Counted from the first letter of the stretch, positions 42,049 to 54,800 are shown. The stretch: 64,000 nt of DNA from Argentina anserina (GCF_933775445.1 NC_065872.1:22692001-22756000), one strand, 5' to 3'. The notes: generated by a model from the letters alone, not told the origin. Translations and numbers: made by a program.

Positions 42049-42242
42049 TGAAAGCTAGGGTTTTGTATATATGAGTTGCAGAGAAAATGAAGAAGATGAA
42101 GAAAAGTTTGTATTGGCTTAATGAATGAATTATGTTACAGACAACAGTATAAGAGCTTAAGAGAGCTAAGAAAGACTGACACATGTCAGTGTACAGAAAA
42201 CGAGCTAACTAACTAATATTAAGACAAATACATGATTTAACA
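42049..42242 (-). repeat. Copia 3' LTR
   Basis: 194 bp, minus strand TGTTAAATCATG...GCTTTCA. Preceded on that strand by the tract GAGGAGGGG. Confidence 0.93.
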
Positions 42243-42251
42243 CCCCTCCTC
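42243..42251 (-). promoter_or_regulatory. Copia polypurine tract
   Basis: Minus strand GAGGAGGGG directly before the 3' LTR. Confidence 0.75.
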
Positions 42252-42366
42252 AACTTGAGTTGGGTTGCATAGCCTCAAGTTGTTACACAAAAAGTATGTT
42301 GAGGAGAACATAGTCCTTTTGTAAACACATCAGCAAGTAAGTTGAAATCTGGTGGATACAAATTGA

Positions 42367-43272
42367 GGGGGGTGTATTCAACTAGGATTCTATAGGATTT
42401 TCTTGTATTTTAAGAATCTTTTGAAATCTTGTGGTATTCAATTAAGATTTTAAACAATCCATTGAAATCTCAAGGTATTCAATTAAGATTTCAAAAACTC
42501 CTATGAATTATAGTGGTATTCAAAAATAGATTGATTTTGAATGATTTCATTTATTAGTTGATTTTGTTGGATTTTGAAGCATTTTCACACTATATTATGC
42601 TTGTTAGAAATCAAGCATCTAGACATGAGATTTTGATGTATTTTCTCTCTCTCTCTCTCTCTTTCTCACTAATCATGTGTTTTATTTTAATTGCTCAAAT
42701 CAATTTTTTGGGTTTTTCTTATGATTTGGTATAATTGTTGTAAGCACAAAAGAAATGATGGTTGTTTTTATAATTGTTTAAATAGTTGTTTTGCTAAAAA
42801 AATCAATTGTATAACAATCAAATTTCAGATTTTAAAATACTATTGAATGTTAATTGGGTGAAAGTTTATAAAATTGTTATTATATCTTTGATCCTCATTC
42901 AAGATAGTTGCACCGTTGTGATATTGATCTTGTACCTTTGTTTTATCGATGCTTATGGAAGTTTATAGAATTGAATCAAACTCATGTGACTTTAGGATTA
43001 TGTAAAAATGAGATATTAATCCCTAATAATACATAGGGATGTTTGTTATTGCTTAACATGTATGTATAAAATTAATAAGGATGTAAGTAACTAGTAAATC
43101 TTGCCAACATACCATCGTAAAATCTATTAAAATCTTCCAAATACAATACAATCGATTCTTCTCAAATCCATACAGAGTTTAAATAATCCATGGATTATGC
43201 AATTCAGTAAAACTCCACAGATTATATGAATTCAAACAAAATCATTTGAAATCTAGATTGAATACACCCCCC
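42367..43272. mobile_element. MITE with GGGGGGTGTATTCAA ends and 3-bp target duplication
   Basis: The ends GGGGGGTGTATTCAA are inverted repeats. The flanks are TGA at 42364-42366 and 43273-43275. Without the insert and one TGA, the copia frame around it reads through the expected linker, proving the duplication. Three-bp targets and G-rich ends fit PIF/Harbinger, though those usually use TTA/TAA. Near the left end are repeated GTATTCAATTAAGATTT sentences. A CT run lies at about 42644-42664. 906 bp, no transposase. Confidence 0.8.
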
Positions 43273-43275
43273 TGA

Positions 43276-46200
43276 ACCTTCATATAGCCTGCTTTGACTT
43301 GATTCCTCGTAAAATGGACATCAACCTCAATGTGCTTTAGTTTGGAGTGATACACTGGATTTGTGGCAAGAGCCAAGGCAGAAATATTATCACAATGCAA
43401 GATTGGAGTGTCACTTAGCTTGATATTTAAATCATGTAGGAGCATCTTTAGCCACATTATCTCAGAAGTAGTGTCAGTCATATTTCTATATTCTGCTTCA
43501 GTAGAAGATCTGGATACAGCAGTTTGTTTCTTACTACACCAAGAGATAGGAGAGTCATTTAACAAAATCACAAAACATGTGGTACTTTCTATCGTTAGGA
43601 TCACCAGCCCAATCTGCATCACAGTAAGCTTGTAGTTTGAATGAGCAAATAGAAGAATCAGCACCCCTCCTGAAATAAATTCCTTGATCAACTGTGCCTT
43701 TAACATATTTGATGATTCTTCTTGCAGCATATAAGTGAATATCAGTTGGATTATGCAGAAATTGACAAACTGAGTTTACTGCATAAGAAATATCAGGTCT
43801 TGTGAAAGTCAAATACTGAAGACAACCAACTAGACTTCTGAATTGAACAATTTCATGATTTTAAAGAGGAACACCTTCACCTTGAATAAGTTTTAAACCA
43901 GACTTGCATGGCGTTGTGTGTGCATAACAATCATCCAACCCTGCCTTATGAATAAGATCCCTGGCATATTTCCTTTATGACACAAATAAACCTGATGGAG
44001 TATATTGAATTTCAAGGCCAAGAAAGAAGTGTAACTGACCCAAATCCTTCATTTCAAATTCAACTTGAAGAGCAACCTTCACCGATGATATTAGATGTTC
44101 ACAAGAACCTGTGCTGATAATGTCATCAACATATAGAAGCAGAAACACACATTGAGAATTTTCATACTTGACAAACAGACTGGGATCTGCATAGGAAGAA
44201 TTGAAACCAATTTTTGGCAGAAAGCTGGTGAACCTCTCATTCCAAGCTCTAGGGGCTTGTCTAAATAGAGAGATTTATTTAACCTACAAACATAATTAGG
44301 TCTGTTAGGATCAACAAACCCTCCTAGTTGAGCCATATACACCTCCTCAGATAATAATCCGTGCAAGAAAGCATTTTTAACGTCCATTTGATGAAGCTTC
44401 CAATTTTGATTAGCTGCAATGCACAGAATTAACCTCACTGTTGTGTGTCTAACCACAAGAGAAAACGTCTCATCATAATCCACCCCATACTCTTGACTAA
44501 ATCCTCTAGCCACCAATCGAGCTTTGTGCCGAGCTATAGAGCCATCTGCATTTCTCTTTAACTTTGAACAACCATTTACAAGATACCAAATTTTTATCTG
44601 GAGGTAATGGCATAAGAGTCCAAGTGTTTTGATTTTGTAAGGCTGAAAACTCCTCCTCCATGGCCTGTTTCCATTCAGAAATTTTTAATGCTGATTTATA
44701 GTTCTGAGGTTCAGTAGTACTGGGATCAAAACTGACATGAGATAAAAGAGCAGCATAGCACTTCTTCTTAGAAATACCTCGTTTAGATCTTGTGGCCATG
44801 GAATGCTCATTTTGAGGAGCGGCAATACCCTCAATAGGATCAAGAATATTAGTTTCAGAAATATTGCTTGTAGGACAATAAGATGAAGCTTGTTGAAGAA
44901 CCACAGAGACAGCTCCATTTCCAGGCTGAGTAGATAAAGAGAACAAGCCATCACTATGAGAAAACTGAATATTAGTGTCAGTCTGGGGATGAAATACAGA
45001 TTGTGTTCCATCAGAATTTGGAGCAAGAAAATTTCTAGATCATTATGCACAAATTCACAAGCATTTCTGACAGCATGAGGTTCAGAGTAAATTTCATTCA
45101 TAGCACTTGAGGTGTTTGCTGCATCATGAGTAGAAATATGACAATTATGAATATTTGAAATATCAGTCTGAGTTGAGATGTGACCTGATCCTGAAGTTGA
45201 TACAGTGACAAGTGCAGGCAAGATTGGAGAAGTATGGGACTGAGTAATAGAAGAGCAAGGCTAAGAAATCTTTTCTTGAGCAATAATTTTCCTTGCATCA
45301 CCTTCAGCATATGGAAACTTTGATTCCTCAAAAAATACATGTCTAGAGATAAAGAACTTTCTGTTAGCAGGACTGTAGCACATATATCCTTTATAGCCCG
45401 CAGCAAATCCCATAAACACACATCTTATAGTTTTAGGCTGCAACTTATTACTTCTGTAAGGAGTCAACAAAGGGTAACAAGAACATCCAAAAACCCTGAG
45501 CATATCAATCTTTGGAGTAGCTTTATACAATGCTTCATATGGAGACTGCATGTTTAACACAGATGTTGGCATTCTGTTAATCAGAAAAATAGAAGTAGCA
45601 CAAGCATGATACCAAAACTTATCAGGTAATGAAGCATGTTGCATAAGTGTCACTGCTGTCTCTCTTATATGTCTATTTTTTTCTCTCTGAGACACCATTT
45701 TGCTCAGGAGTATATGGACAAGAAATCTGATGCAATATCCCATTTGCAGACAAAAATTCCTTGACATTTTTATTGACAAATTCTCCTCCACCATCACTTC
45801 TAAAAATCTTAATAGATGAAGAGAATTGAGTAGAGATCATAACACATAGAGATTTGAAGTAAGAAAGCACTTCAGTTTTATTTTTCATTGGAAACAACCA
45901 AGTGAACCTTGTACAATCATCAATGAATAAAACAAAATACTTGAAACCATCTATGGATAGATGTGGAGCTGGACTCCAAACATCTGAGTGTACAAGTTCA
46001 AATGGTTTGCTACTTCTAAAAACAGATGTTTGAAAAGGAAGTTTGTGAAATTTTCCTAACAAACATGACTCACACACCATACTATCACTATCTGTAGTAA
46101 TACTAAGATCATTCTTCTGCATCATTAGCTTGGCAACTTCATTTGTAGGATGACCCAATCTCTGATGCCAAAGAGAAGCTTTGACATGCTTACCAATAAA

Positions 46201-46660
46201 GGCTGATGGAGAAGATGACTTGGAGAGCTCAGAGACTATACTATAACTTTTATTTGCTGAGGAAGTAGAAGATACTGAAGCTGACCCATGCTTGTTTACT
46301 AGAGGAATGTTGAATGGAATTGGATAAAGACCTTGCTTACTCAGTCCCTTGAACAGAATCTTGACATGCACCTTGTCCTGTATTATACACATAATATCAT
46401 CAAACCACATTGAGCAATTATTTTGTTTGCAAAGTTGATAGATTGACAAAAGGTGAGCAACTATATCAAGAATATAGAGAACATTATTTAATTTTAGTGA
46501 TCCCAATTTGGTATCACCAGAATGAGAGATACTCAATTGTTTACCATCGCCAATTTGAACACCTTCATCTGAAGGATATGGAATGACATTGTTCAGCATC
46601 TGCAGATTGTTTGTCATATGGTTGGAGGCTCCTGTGTCTGAAGCCAGTATTGAGGACCAA
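43276..46660 (-). pseudogene. Copia pol: protease, integrase, RT, RNase H, broken
   Basis: On the minus strand: protease motif DTGASNHM near 46635; GAG-pre-integrase SLWHQRLGHP with CESCLLGKFHK; integrase core HSDVWSPAP, FRSDGGGEF and PEQNGVSER (46617-45673). After a frameshift comes the integrase C-terminus (45797-45261), then RT (NTWTLMPLPPDKN, LHQMDVKNAFLHG) with catalytic YVDD encoded at 44122-44133 in a shifted frame. RNase H follows (AYCDADWAGDPNDR, SSTEAEYR) down to the MITE. At least five breaks. Part of the 3' end lies beyond the MITE at 42252-42363. Confidence 0.9.
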
Positions 46661-46703
46661 TGGAATTAGCAGCAAACATGGCAGTGTGATCGTCTTGTTG
46701 ACT

Positions 46704-48064
46704 CTACTGATTAGGGAAACCAATGATGAAGTAGCAGTTGTTTGCAATGTGGTTCCTCAGACCACAGAACTGACAAAGCTCATTTTTGTTGCCCTGCTGA
46801 TTATTGCTAGAAGGAAGAGACCTGCAATTTTTGGCAACGTGGCCAGTCTTGTTGTACCATTGACACACAACACTAGAACTGGAAGCACCACCATTACCAT
46901 TGTTGTTCTTAAACCCACCATTGTAGTTGTTACCATTGAACCCTCCATTGTTATTGTTTGCATTATTGTTCCTCATTTGATTGCCTCTGCTTGCATTACC
47001 ATTTCCATTCCTTCCACCATGAGTGTAACCACCATGATTGTGACCACCATTACCATTTTGATTACCACTGCCTCTGCCAGCAAACATACCACTCATACCA
47101 TTTGGATTAAACATAGGAAAACCAGTCATAGCAGGAAAACCATATGGGAACATAGGAGCATAAGGGCTGAAGCTTGGAGGATTAAACCTTGGAGGAATAA
47201 CATGAGCATGATGAGAGCTAGAATTGCTATTTAGACTAGGAGTGGACATGTGAGTGGTAGAAGCAGCGCCACTTTGGCTTGACACAAAGCTAGAAGGCCC
47301 TGATTTTGGGGTGACATTGAGATTAGCTAGCATGGCTGACAAAAGAGTCTGAATGTTCTGATTATCAGAGGCAATATCCATCTCTGCAGCTTTGAGGAGA
47401 GTCTTGATCTGATTGATAGGAGCACAAGTATACTGAGTACGAATCACAGTCTTGATAGCAGCATACTCATTAGGCAAACCATTAAGGATAGCCATAACCA
47501 CATCTTCATCATCATGTAGCATTCAACAGTATCTAAAGCATCCTTAGCACTCTTGAACTTATCCAAATAGGTTTCTATATCATCTGAGCCTTTCTTAATA
47601 CTCTGCAAGTTATATTTCAATTGAAGAATATTGTGCTTACTAGCTTCAGCAAACTTGTCCTTCAACCTAGACCACATATCATGTGCAGATTTACTGCCAA
47701 CAACACATCTCACAGCCACAGAGCCAAGAGTTTGACCAATCATGTTGACTATGCTCTGATCTTGAGCTTTTCAAACAACATATTCAGGGTTTATGACATT
47801 GCCATTCTCAGATTGAATAAATTGATCAGGAGACCTTAGCATTCCATCAACAAATCCAAAAAGATTCTGGCTGCAAAGGAAAGATTCCACACGAAAGAGC
47901 CAAGAAGGATAGTTCGAGGCATCAAGGAGGATATTTGGGAGGTACACAGTAGTGTGTGAAGAAATTTGAGGTTGGGAATTAGGGGATGAGTTCATGATGA
48001 CTGAGTTGAACAGAATCAACAACTTCTGAAGAGTTTTAAGTATGAAATTGAGAGCTAGAAGCAA
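46704..48064 (-). pseudogene. Copia gag, broken
   Basis: From 48064 the protein shows YPSWLFRVESFL, a stop at 47771, MWSRLKDKFAEA in the same frame, a frameshift near 47520, and then AILNGLPNEYAAIKTVI (UBN2-type Gag). A Gly/Asn-rich region follows, then two zinc knuckles. The first reads CQWYNKTGHVAKNC, with Tyr for the second Cys; the second, CQFCGLRNHIANNC, is intact. Confidence 0.88.
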
Positions 48065-48365
48065 GAATTATACGGCGGAAGCTTAACAAAGACTTGAGCT
48101 CAAGCTAGGGTTTCAAGATTGGGATTTTTTTTTTTTAGATATGAACAATTCTATATATGATTTGCAAAAACTACTAATAGTAATCAACTCAACACAAGAA
48201 TCCACAGCTTCGATGTAAGAATTAGCAACAGAAACTTGAATTTCACACAACAACTTCAATTTTGAGCTTGAAGAACAAAGAAAACTTATCTTGAGAATGA
48301 ACCAGAGCTCGATCCAAGCAAGTATGATCTGTAAGGAATGACCGCGAAGCACCACGATCGTGAAC

Positions 48366-48382
48366 CTAGGCTCTCGATACCA
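48366..48382 (-). promoter_or_regulatory. Copia primer binding site
   Basis: Minus strand TGGTATCGAGAGCC follows the 5' LTR at once. It fits initiator tRNA-Met with an extra G compared with the usual TGGTATCAGAGCC. Confidence 0.8.
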
Positions 48383-48576
48383 TGAAAGCTAGGGTTTTGC
48401 ATATATGAGTTGCAGAGAAAATGAAGAAGATGAAGAAAAGTTTGTATTGGCTTAATGAATGAATTCTGTTACAGACAACAATATAAGAGCTGAAGAGATC
48501 TATGAAAGACTGACACGTGTCAGTGTACAGAAAACGAGCTAACTAACTAATATTTAGACAAATACATGATTTAACA
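48383..48576 (-). repeat. Copia 5' LTR
   Basis: 194 bp, same ends as 42049-42242. It also contains GAGTTGCAGAGAAAATG and TGACACGTGTCA, a palindrome that is TGACACATGTCA in the other LTR. Confidence 0.93.
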
Positions 48577-49556
48577 AGAGTAATTGTGTAAAACTTTTGC
48601 GGCGGGTTCTAGTAAAATATTAGACCCCGTTGTCAACTGATGGCCGAGTGTAATGAAACGAATGGGAAGCCTCTTCCCTTGTCCTCTGAAAATGCTTGTA
48701 ATATCAAAAGCCTGGACTCTTATTTTAAGTTATTGACTAGTGTCTGCTGAAGTTTGGAAAGCCTATTATTATTTCTTAAAAGTTTTATCAATCTGAGTTT
48801 GCAAGCCTGGTATTGAAGTCATTTCATAAAAATAAAAATAAAAAAGACCCTCCTATATTGATTTTAATACTTGGAATCAACGTTTTTTTTTTTGGTAAAT
48901 ACTTGGAATCAACGTTTGAAAAGTGAAAACCCATGCCTAGTAACCGATACACAAGGTCACAACAATATCAAAACAAACCCCAGTCCATTTCTATTGTTGC
49001 ATGCTTATTTTGAGCCAGTTTGTAATTAGTGAAGGTTCCGGTCATGGTGCTTGTAGCTACTGCTCAACTTATATTGTAGAGCTGGGTACGTGATGTAACG
49101 AGCCTTCTAGTTATTGTTTTGCAATACAAAAATCGTGCCTAGCTTACAGGTAAGTCCGTAACCAAGAGCTCCATCGAGCAACGACCGAATTTTTAAGGCC
49201 ATTTAGGTTGTTCTTGAGCGATTAGATTATGGCGACAATGGAATCATACCCCGATCTTTGGGTTTGAGGAATGGGCAATGGAGTTTGTATCTCTTGTGCT
49301 ATGAATTTACATAGTGTAAACGAAAATTGCTTCATGATTGCTCGATGATCACAATCTATATTAAAGTTTTGTACACAAGCGTCAGTTGTAGGCCTGTTGA
49401 TTGTGTATAAATATTGATATGCTGTTGCAGCACCAAGTACTGAAAGGGACAGGCCATTCAAAATACATAATTTCCCCAATTTACGATCCAATCTTTCTTT
49501 CTTTCGATAGCCAAAGAAAGAAGAAAAAATAAAATAAAGAGGAAATTAGGGGAATA
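48577..49556. other. Spacer and probable promoter of the PKS gene
   Basis: No gene. Purine-rich leader AGAAAAAATAAAATAAAGAG just before the PKS start. A TTTTTTTTTT tract and a small duplicated sentence (ACTTGGAATCAACGTTT) near 48870-48917. Confidence 0.45.
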
Positions 49557-51302
49557 ATGGATCGATCAAAAGGGGTCAGTAGTGGCAGCAGCAGCAACAT
49601 TGGAGACAGAAATGCAGCCTTCTCTGCGTATGGCAGACCAGATCATGAAAAGGATGGCGTTGCGGCGGGCGATGATTCCACTGAAATAAGCATTTTTGAG
49701 GCCCAGAAGTACTTCAACGAGACCATCATTGATGCCCAAAAGGTGACCAACAACACGAAGAACAATAATCCTGCTACTGCTATCAATTACAGAGCAGTTT
49801 CATCTCATTTGGGCAACAATGTCACCGTCGACAACATGGAGCAGCCCCCCAGATTCTCGTGGGCTTCCTCATCCGTTCATGATGAGTACTCCAGTATTAA
49901 CATGGCACGGAATAACTACAGAGCCCGGTCTTTCCATGCTGCTGCTACGCCGACGGCTTCATCTGAAGCCAGTTGGAACAGCCAGACTGGTTTGTTATCC
50001 CATCCTGCTGGTACAGTTGCAGTTTCATTGCGGAGTCCTACGCAACACCATGATCAGAAGAAAAGTAGAGGAATGGCGCCATCGCCGTCGTCTTCTTCGT
50101 CTTCTCCGAGGGTGAGGTGGTTTAGTTTTCCGAGAAGATGTCCATGCTCAAGCAAGAAATCAGTTCGAGTTGAAGATAAAATGTCCTCATCACAGCAACC
50201 GGCTAAGACAACCTCACCATCACATTTCCCAGCAGCAGCCCCCAGAAGTATTTCCTTGGATCTCAGAAATCAAACACCTATGTCGAAATCGGTGATGGCA
50301 GCGCGTGAAGACCAGCATGTGATGTGGGGCGAAGAACGTCGTCGTCGTTGGGAGGAGCAGCTGACAATTAAGTTACCCTCAGCTGGAAACCCTCATAATC
50401 GTTTATGCAGGCCACTTCCTGCTGCTGGGGAGTTGCAACCTCAACATACCAACGCCTTTAGTTTTCCCATATTGAAACTGAACGGGAGGGGCACATCGTG
50501 GTCCTCATCGTCCCCAGTGTTGAAGTTGCAGCAGCCTGCAACTTTAAAACAAGAACCAGCTCTGGTAAGAGAAGGTGCGGAACCCTTGACTACTAGTGTT
50601 GAAGAACAATCATCCACAACTATTTCAATCCGCAAGCCTACTATTACTGATCACTCAAGTACTACTGGTCTCACATTCCCTGGAAGTCCTCCCAAATCCA
50701 GAGTGATTATGAACAATGACGACGATTTGGGAAGCGACGCAAGTTCTGACTTATTTGAGATTGAAAGCTTCTCTGCTAGTACTCAAACAACAGCTACTGC
50801 CAACAACTACACATCAGCGTTGTACCACCAGTACAACAACTACCGCAGGGACTCAATGGAAGATGATGCTCCCAGTTTTAATGCTATTAGAGGTTTGTAT
50901 CGCCGGAGAAGCAGCTTAGATATCGAGCCAATGACGCCTTCATCAGCCGATCAGTACTGCTACGAGCCTAGTGAAGCAAGCATAGACTGGAGTGTGACCA
51001 CCGCAGAGGGGTTGGACCGGCCCAGCACATCGTCGGAAGCAGATTACCATCACGATGAGCTGGAAAAGACTAGCAGATCACGACGGTCGTCGTCAGCAGG
51101 GGGGAGTTATGGGTTGTTGAGCTGTCGATGGGAGAAGGCGGTGAGCGTGGGGCCTAACCCAGTGAGACTAGTGAGTAGTGGTGGCGCTGCTGTGGCTGTT
51201 GGTGATGAGGTGATGAAGCATGTGGGGAGTAGGCCACCCTTACCCAATAAACCACGCAGCTCTCATTTGTCTAATCCTCATGCAACATCATTCTATGCAT
51301 AG
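49557..51302 (+). CDS. PKS1: Phytochrome kinase substrate (PKS) family protein, single exon
   Basis: A 581-residue intronless frame. PKS family blocks in order: EISIFEAQKYFNE at residues 43-55, RVRWFSFPRRCPCSSKKSV at about 184-202 (the conserved basic, cysteine-bearing block thought to help membrane attachment), GSDASSDLFEIESFS at about 391-405 and EPSEASIDWSV at about 470-480. The rest is Ser/Pro/Gln-rich and probably disordered. PKS proteins bind phytochromes and phototropins at the plasma membrane and act in phototropism and leaf positioning. The ATG gives the expected N-terminus and lies after a purine-rich leader. Which PKS paralogue it is (PKS1 to PKS4) cannot be settled by eye. Its 3' end faces that of the MYB-CC gene, 532 bp away. 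Confidence 0.92.
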   Translation: MDRSKGVSSGSSSNIGDRNAAFSAYGRPDHEKDGVAAGDDSTEISIFEAQKYFNETIIDAQKVTNNTKNNNPATAINYRAVSSHLGNNVTVDNMEQPPRFSWASSSVHDEYSSINMARNNYRARSFHAAATPTASSEASWNSQTGLLSHPAGTVAVSLRSPTQHHDQKKSRGMAPSPSSSSSSPRVRWFSFPRRCPCSSKKSVRVEDKMSSSQQPAKTTSPSHFPAAAPRSISLDLRNQTPMSKSVMAAREDQHVMWGEERRRRWEEQLTIKLPSAGNPHNRLCRPLPAAGELQPQHTNAFSFPILKLNGRGTSWSSSSPVLKLQQPATLKQEPALVREGAEPLTTSVEEQSSTTISIRKPTITDHSSTTGLTFPGSPPKSRVIMNNDDDLGSDASSDLFEIESFSASTQTTATANNYTSALYHQYNNYRRDSMEDDAPSFNAIRGLYRRRSSLDIEPMTPSSADQYCYEPSEASIDWSVTTAEGLDRPSTSSEADYHHDELEKTSRSRRSSSAGGSYGLLSCRWEKAVSVGPNPVRLVSSGGAAVAVGDEVMKHVGSRPPLPNKPRSSHLSNPHATSFYA

Positions 51303-51834
51303 ATGCAACAGATGCAGCAGCCTCCTGTTCCCATCTCTCGTCTTATTCTCCCATGCTTTGCTTTCCTTTCCCTTTGGATAAAGCGTGTGATATGTTTTCT
51401 TTCATTCAAATTGAAATTGTGTGTCCACTTGCATCGATGATTGAAACGTCGAATAGTTCTTTGATTTTATTCCTTATATTTCACCCTTCTACAATCCCAT
51501 CCACATGCTGCTTAGCTCGTATCTTGTCATTCTTGTGTCCCAAGGCAAAAACATCAATCAATCAGAATAAGATGTTTCTAAGTCCATGCTTTAACCACCA
51601 ACGTATATGAGAATTCTCAAACATCAGATCCAGAAACTACAGCACTGCATGAAACCATCGCATTGCATTGAGTTGGAAAATACATTCTACTACTTGCACT
51701 AAATGTGAGAGAAAATAGAAGTAGCGCATACATTGTATAATTACAAATGGACTGGAGTTCTTTATACGTGGTATACATAGCATAGTTTATAATTGCTGGT
51801 GCCAGCATTCATCAAACACTATCAGCTGAAATCC
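51303..51834. other. Convergent 3' spacer between PKS and MYB-CC gene
   Basis: Holds both 3' untranslated regions; no gene. Confidence 0.5.
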
Positions 51835-54800
51835 CTATTGTTCTGAATCACACAAGGGACGTAGCTCCAGAGGCCCTTTATGGGTAGCAACGCCAGCTTC
51901 TGCCCCTTTTAATTCTGTTTGCAAGTTGAAACCACATCCACCATCACCAGGGTAGATGTCCCGATCCCACTGACCAACAAATTCATTTTTCTGGTCAGCT
52001 TTTGGAGGCAGATCAGACGCAGTGCGATCACTTGGCAACAAATCATCCATCCTGTGTTTTTTTCGGGGAGATGACAACATTGTAGATGCATCACTAGGTG
52101 TCTCCAACTGGGATGGCTTTTGCTTATCTTCTGCTGATGGTAATGCATCAGACCCTTTTAGGACGCCACCAAGTTTCTGTTGCTCCTCAATGATCTTCTG
52201 CAAGTACTTCCCCTGAGCCTCTATTCTCATCTGTAGTTGTCTTTGAACCTGAACATATTCAAACTTATTAGTCAATTTTTAAAATAGCCATAAGGTATAA
52301 CGGCCATAATTAAAAGAAAAACTTCCCACACAACCTAGCACATGTATTATTGAGACAACTGAAAGGGAACATAGAAAAACAATGAAAGCAACACATGAAC
52401 AATTTATTACAAGCTTCAATGGTATATAATGAAGCTTGCATCTGATCCTCAAAGGACACCCAAAAACAGTTACGGTTTCTTGCAATGTAATAAAGTGCTT
52501 GAAGGAACAGTCAGTTACTATTTTTTAGGCAGTCCTTAGATTTGGATACAATTTCGCAAGTGATAAAAATAGCATTAGCATACAACATGTCAATTAAGCA
52601 ATGAGTGAAACTTGTACCACCACCATGCTGCTCACCCATCAATCCCTTAAAAAAATTTCTCTTCTTAAAGACCATATCATTCGACCAACCCACAAACTTT
52701 CCCAGGATAGACCTAGACACATCCAAATTATTCATTGCTGAGCTAGAGATGATACCGTGCTGGAACTCAGCAGTGCTAACTTCTACTGTAGCCACTAATT
52801 AAGCAATGAGTGAAACTTGTACAACCACCATGCTGCTCACCCACCAATCCCTTACAAACATTTCTCTTCTAAAAGACCATATCATTTGACCAACCCACAA
52901 ACTTTCCCAGGATAGACCTAGACACATCCAAATTATTCATTGCTGAGCTAGAAATGATACCGTGCTGGAACTCAGCAGTGCTAACTTCTACTGTAGCCAC
53001 TAATATCCTGAACATGACTTCTCTCTGATTATTCTTCTTCATTGCTTTTAAGGTATATCTCATACAAGGGTGAAATTGCAATAAACCAATTACAAAAGCA
53101 ACCAATGCCAGGCTGAAGGAAAACAAAGAGGGGCAATAGAGGAAGTCTTAAATAATACACATGTACGCAACCCATTGGTTCTCTTTGCTGTAGAACTATG
53201 TAACAAAGGAACAGGGGTACATGACAAACTAAAAATAAAGGTTCACACATTGAGGTCTCACAGTGAAAATAAGCATTGAGGCCACACACACACACCAAAC
53301 TAACTATACGAAAGATATAAATTAGCAAAGGATCAGGTTGGGTGCTTGAACACAAAGATGCTCACCCCTACTATATGCCACCAGTCAAATATTTCACTTT
53401 CTAGGCTAATTGGAAGAATGTAAGTAGAAGTTCACAAATCTTGTGTTGGATCAATGTTTTATCTTTCAATAGGGATAACTAATTCCAGAGAAGTGAGACC
53501 ACCACCCAAGAGAAAAAGACCTGTTATTAAAGCAACACTATCAATGCAGTACAAAAGCAGGAAAGAAAACCATGCTTTATTCATGGAAAACTAAATCCAC
53601 TGATGACCACAACTTGAAAATAAAAAATAAAATAAAAACCTGTCAGATCTGTGCAGTACTAAAACACTGCTCATAAGGAACTTACGGTGAAAAGTAAGGA
53701 ATAATATGATTAAGAAAAAAGAAAAAAAAAATACTGCAAGTGATTTAAGAGGAATTCAAATATGTGAATACCTACGCTGCACGGAATCGGGTACGGGTAC
53801 GCGGAAGCGAAACATTTGGAAACGCAGAAGCATTTTTTTCAAATTTTTTAGGAAGCGGATACGTTTTGGAAACGTTAAAATAAAAATTATAACAAATATA
53901 TATATATAAATTATACAAAAAAATAAACATAATAACAAATTTTTAATTTAAGTAACTCAAAGTCTCAAATAACTTAAATAACTTAGTGTTCTACATTCGA
54001 AATAACACAAATATAATGAGAGATCTAAGTATGAACAAGAGGGAGGGAGGGTCGGCGACTCAACGGGAGGTCGAAAATATGTCGAAATGAGTCATTTGAC
54101 TCGACGAAAGTAGGTCTAGCCCTTCATTTTTTAGAAAAAAAAATTTAGAAAAAAAAACATAAAAAACCTTATTTTATCGGAAACTCGCGTTTCCAAAACA
54201 CCTTTTTCTGGAAAAGCGTTTGCGGGCGTTTCCGCGCGTTTCCGTCGCGGTTCCGCTTCGGAAGCGGGAAACGCACCTTCCCCCGCGTTTCCGTGCTTCC
54301 TAGGCGAATACCACTATTCATTACTCAAAAAAAGACCATACGGAATAGGCATGTGGGAATATGCATACCCAAGAACGACCCTTTTAATAGATGTATTGAT
54401 TTATCCAAATCCAAAACACAACCCATCGAATAAACAGGTTACCTGATCCAACCCGCTTATCCATTTAACGCATTTTATGCTACAAAAAGCACAACATATG
54501 ATCTGACAAGAATTACAACTAGATATTAGTTGTATATGACTTATTGATTTATACTACAAGCAGTAAAAAGGGGAAATGTAATACACAGAAACAGACTGAC
54601 CATTTTGGACATTGAACTAGACTAATAGAACCTAGGGTTGAATGAGTAATTTTTTAGTTGGCAGGCTGACCCACAAATCAAATCCATACTCATATTTGTG
54701 GCTTGGCTGAAATTACCTCAAGTTGTTCATGAAGTCGCTTCTGAACTTCCATCTGCATCCTTAATGCCTCATTAATTTGCACCCCACTGAAATTAGGAAA

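Larger units (their letters stand above)
42049..48576 (-). mobile_element. Ty1/copia retrotransposon, complete structure, inactive
   Basis: 6.5 kb on the minus strand: 5' LTR 48383-48576, PBS, gag, pol in the copia order (protease, integrase, RT, RNase H), PPT and 3' LTR 42049-42242. By eye the two 194-bp LTRs differ at eight positions, so the insertion is moderately old. Flanks ATAGT (42044-42048) and AGAGT (48577-48581) are a 5-bp duplication with one change. A MITE at 42367-43272 has inserted into its 3' end. Several stops and frameshifts. Confidence 0.95.

Noticed and set aside
49222..49491. 89-codon minus-strand frame upstream of PKS
   Set aside because: No homology recognised, no leader or splice context; likely chance.
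49557..51302. Polyketide synthase, suggested by the abbreviation PKS
   Set aside because: The protein has phytochrome kinase substrate motifs and no ketosynthase domain; the abbreviation is coincidental.
52511..53126. Repeated STAEFQHGIISSSAMNNLDV frame as an alternative MYB-CC exon
   Set aside because: Present twice only because of the 205-bp duplication; joining it would not match known MYB-CC proteins.
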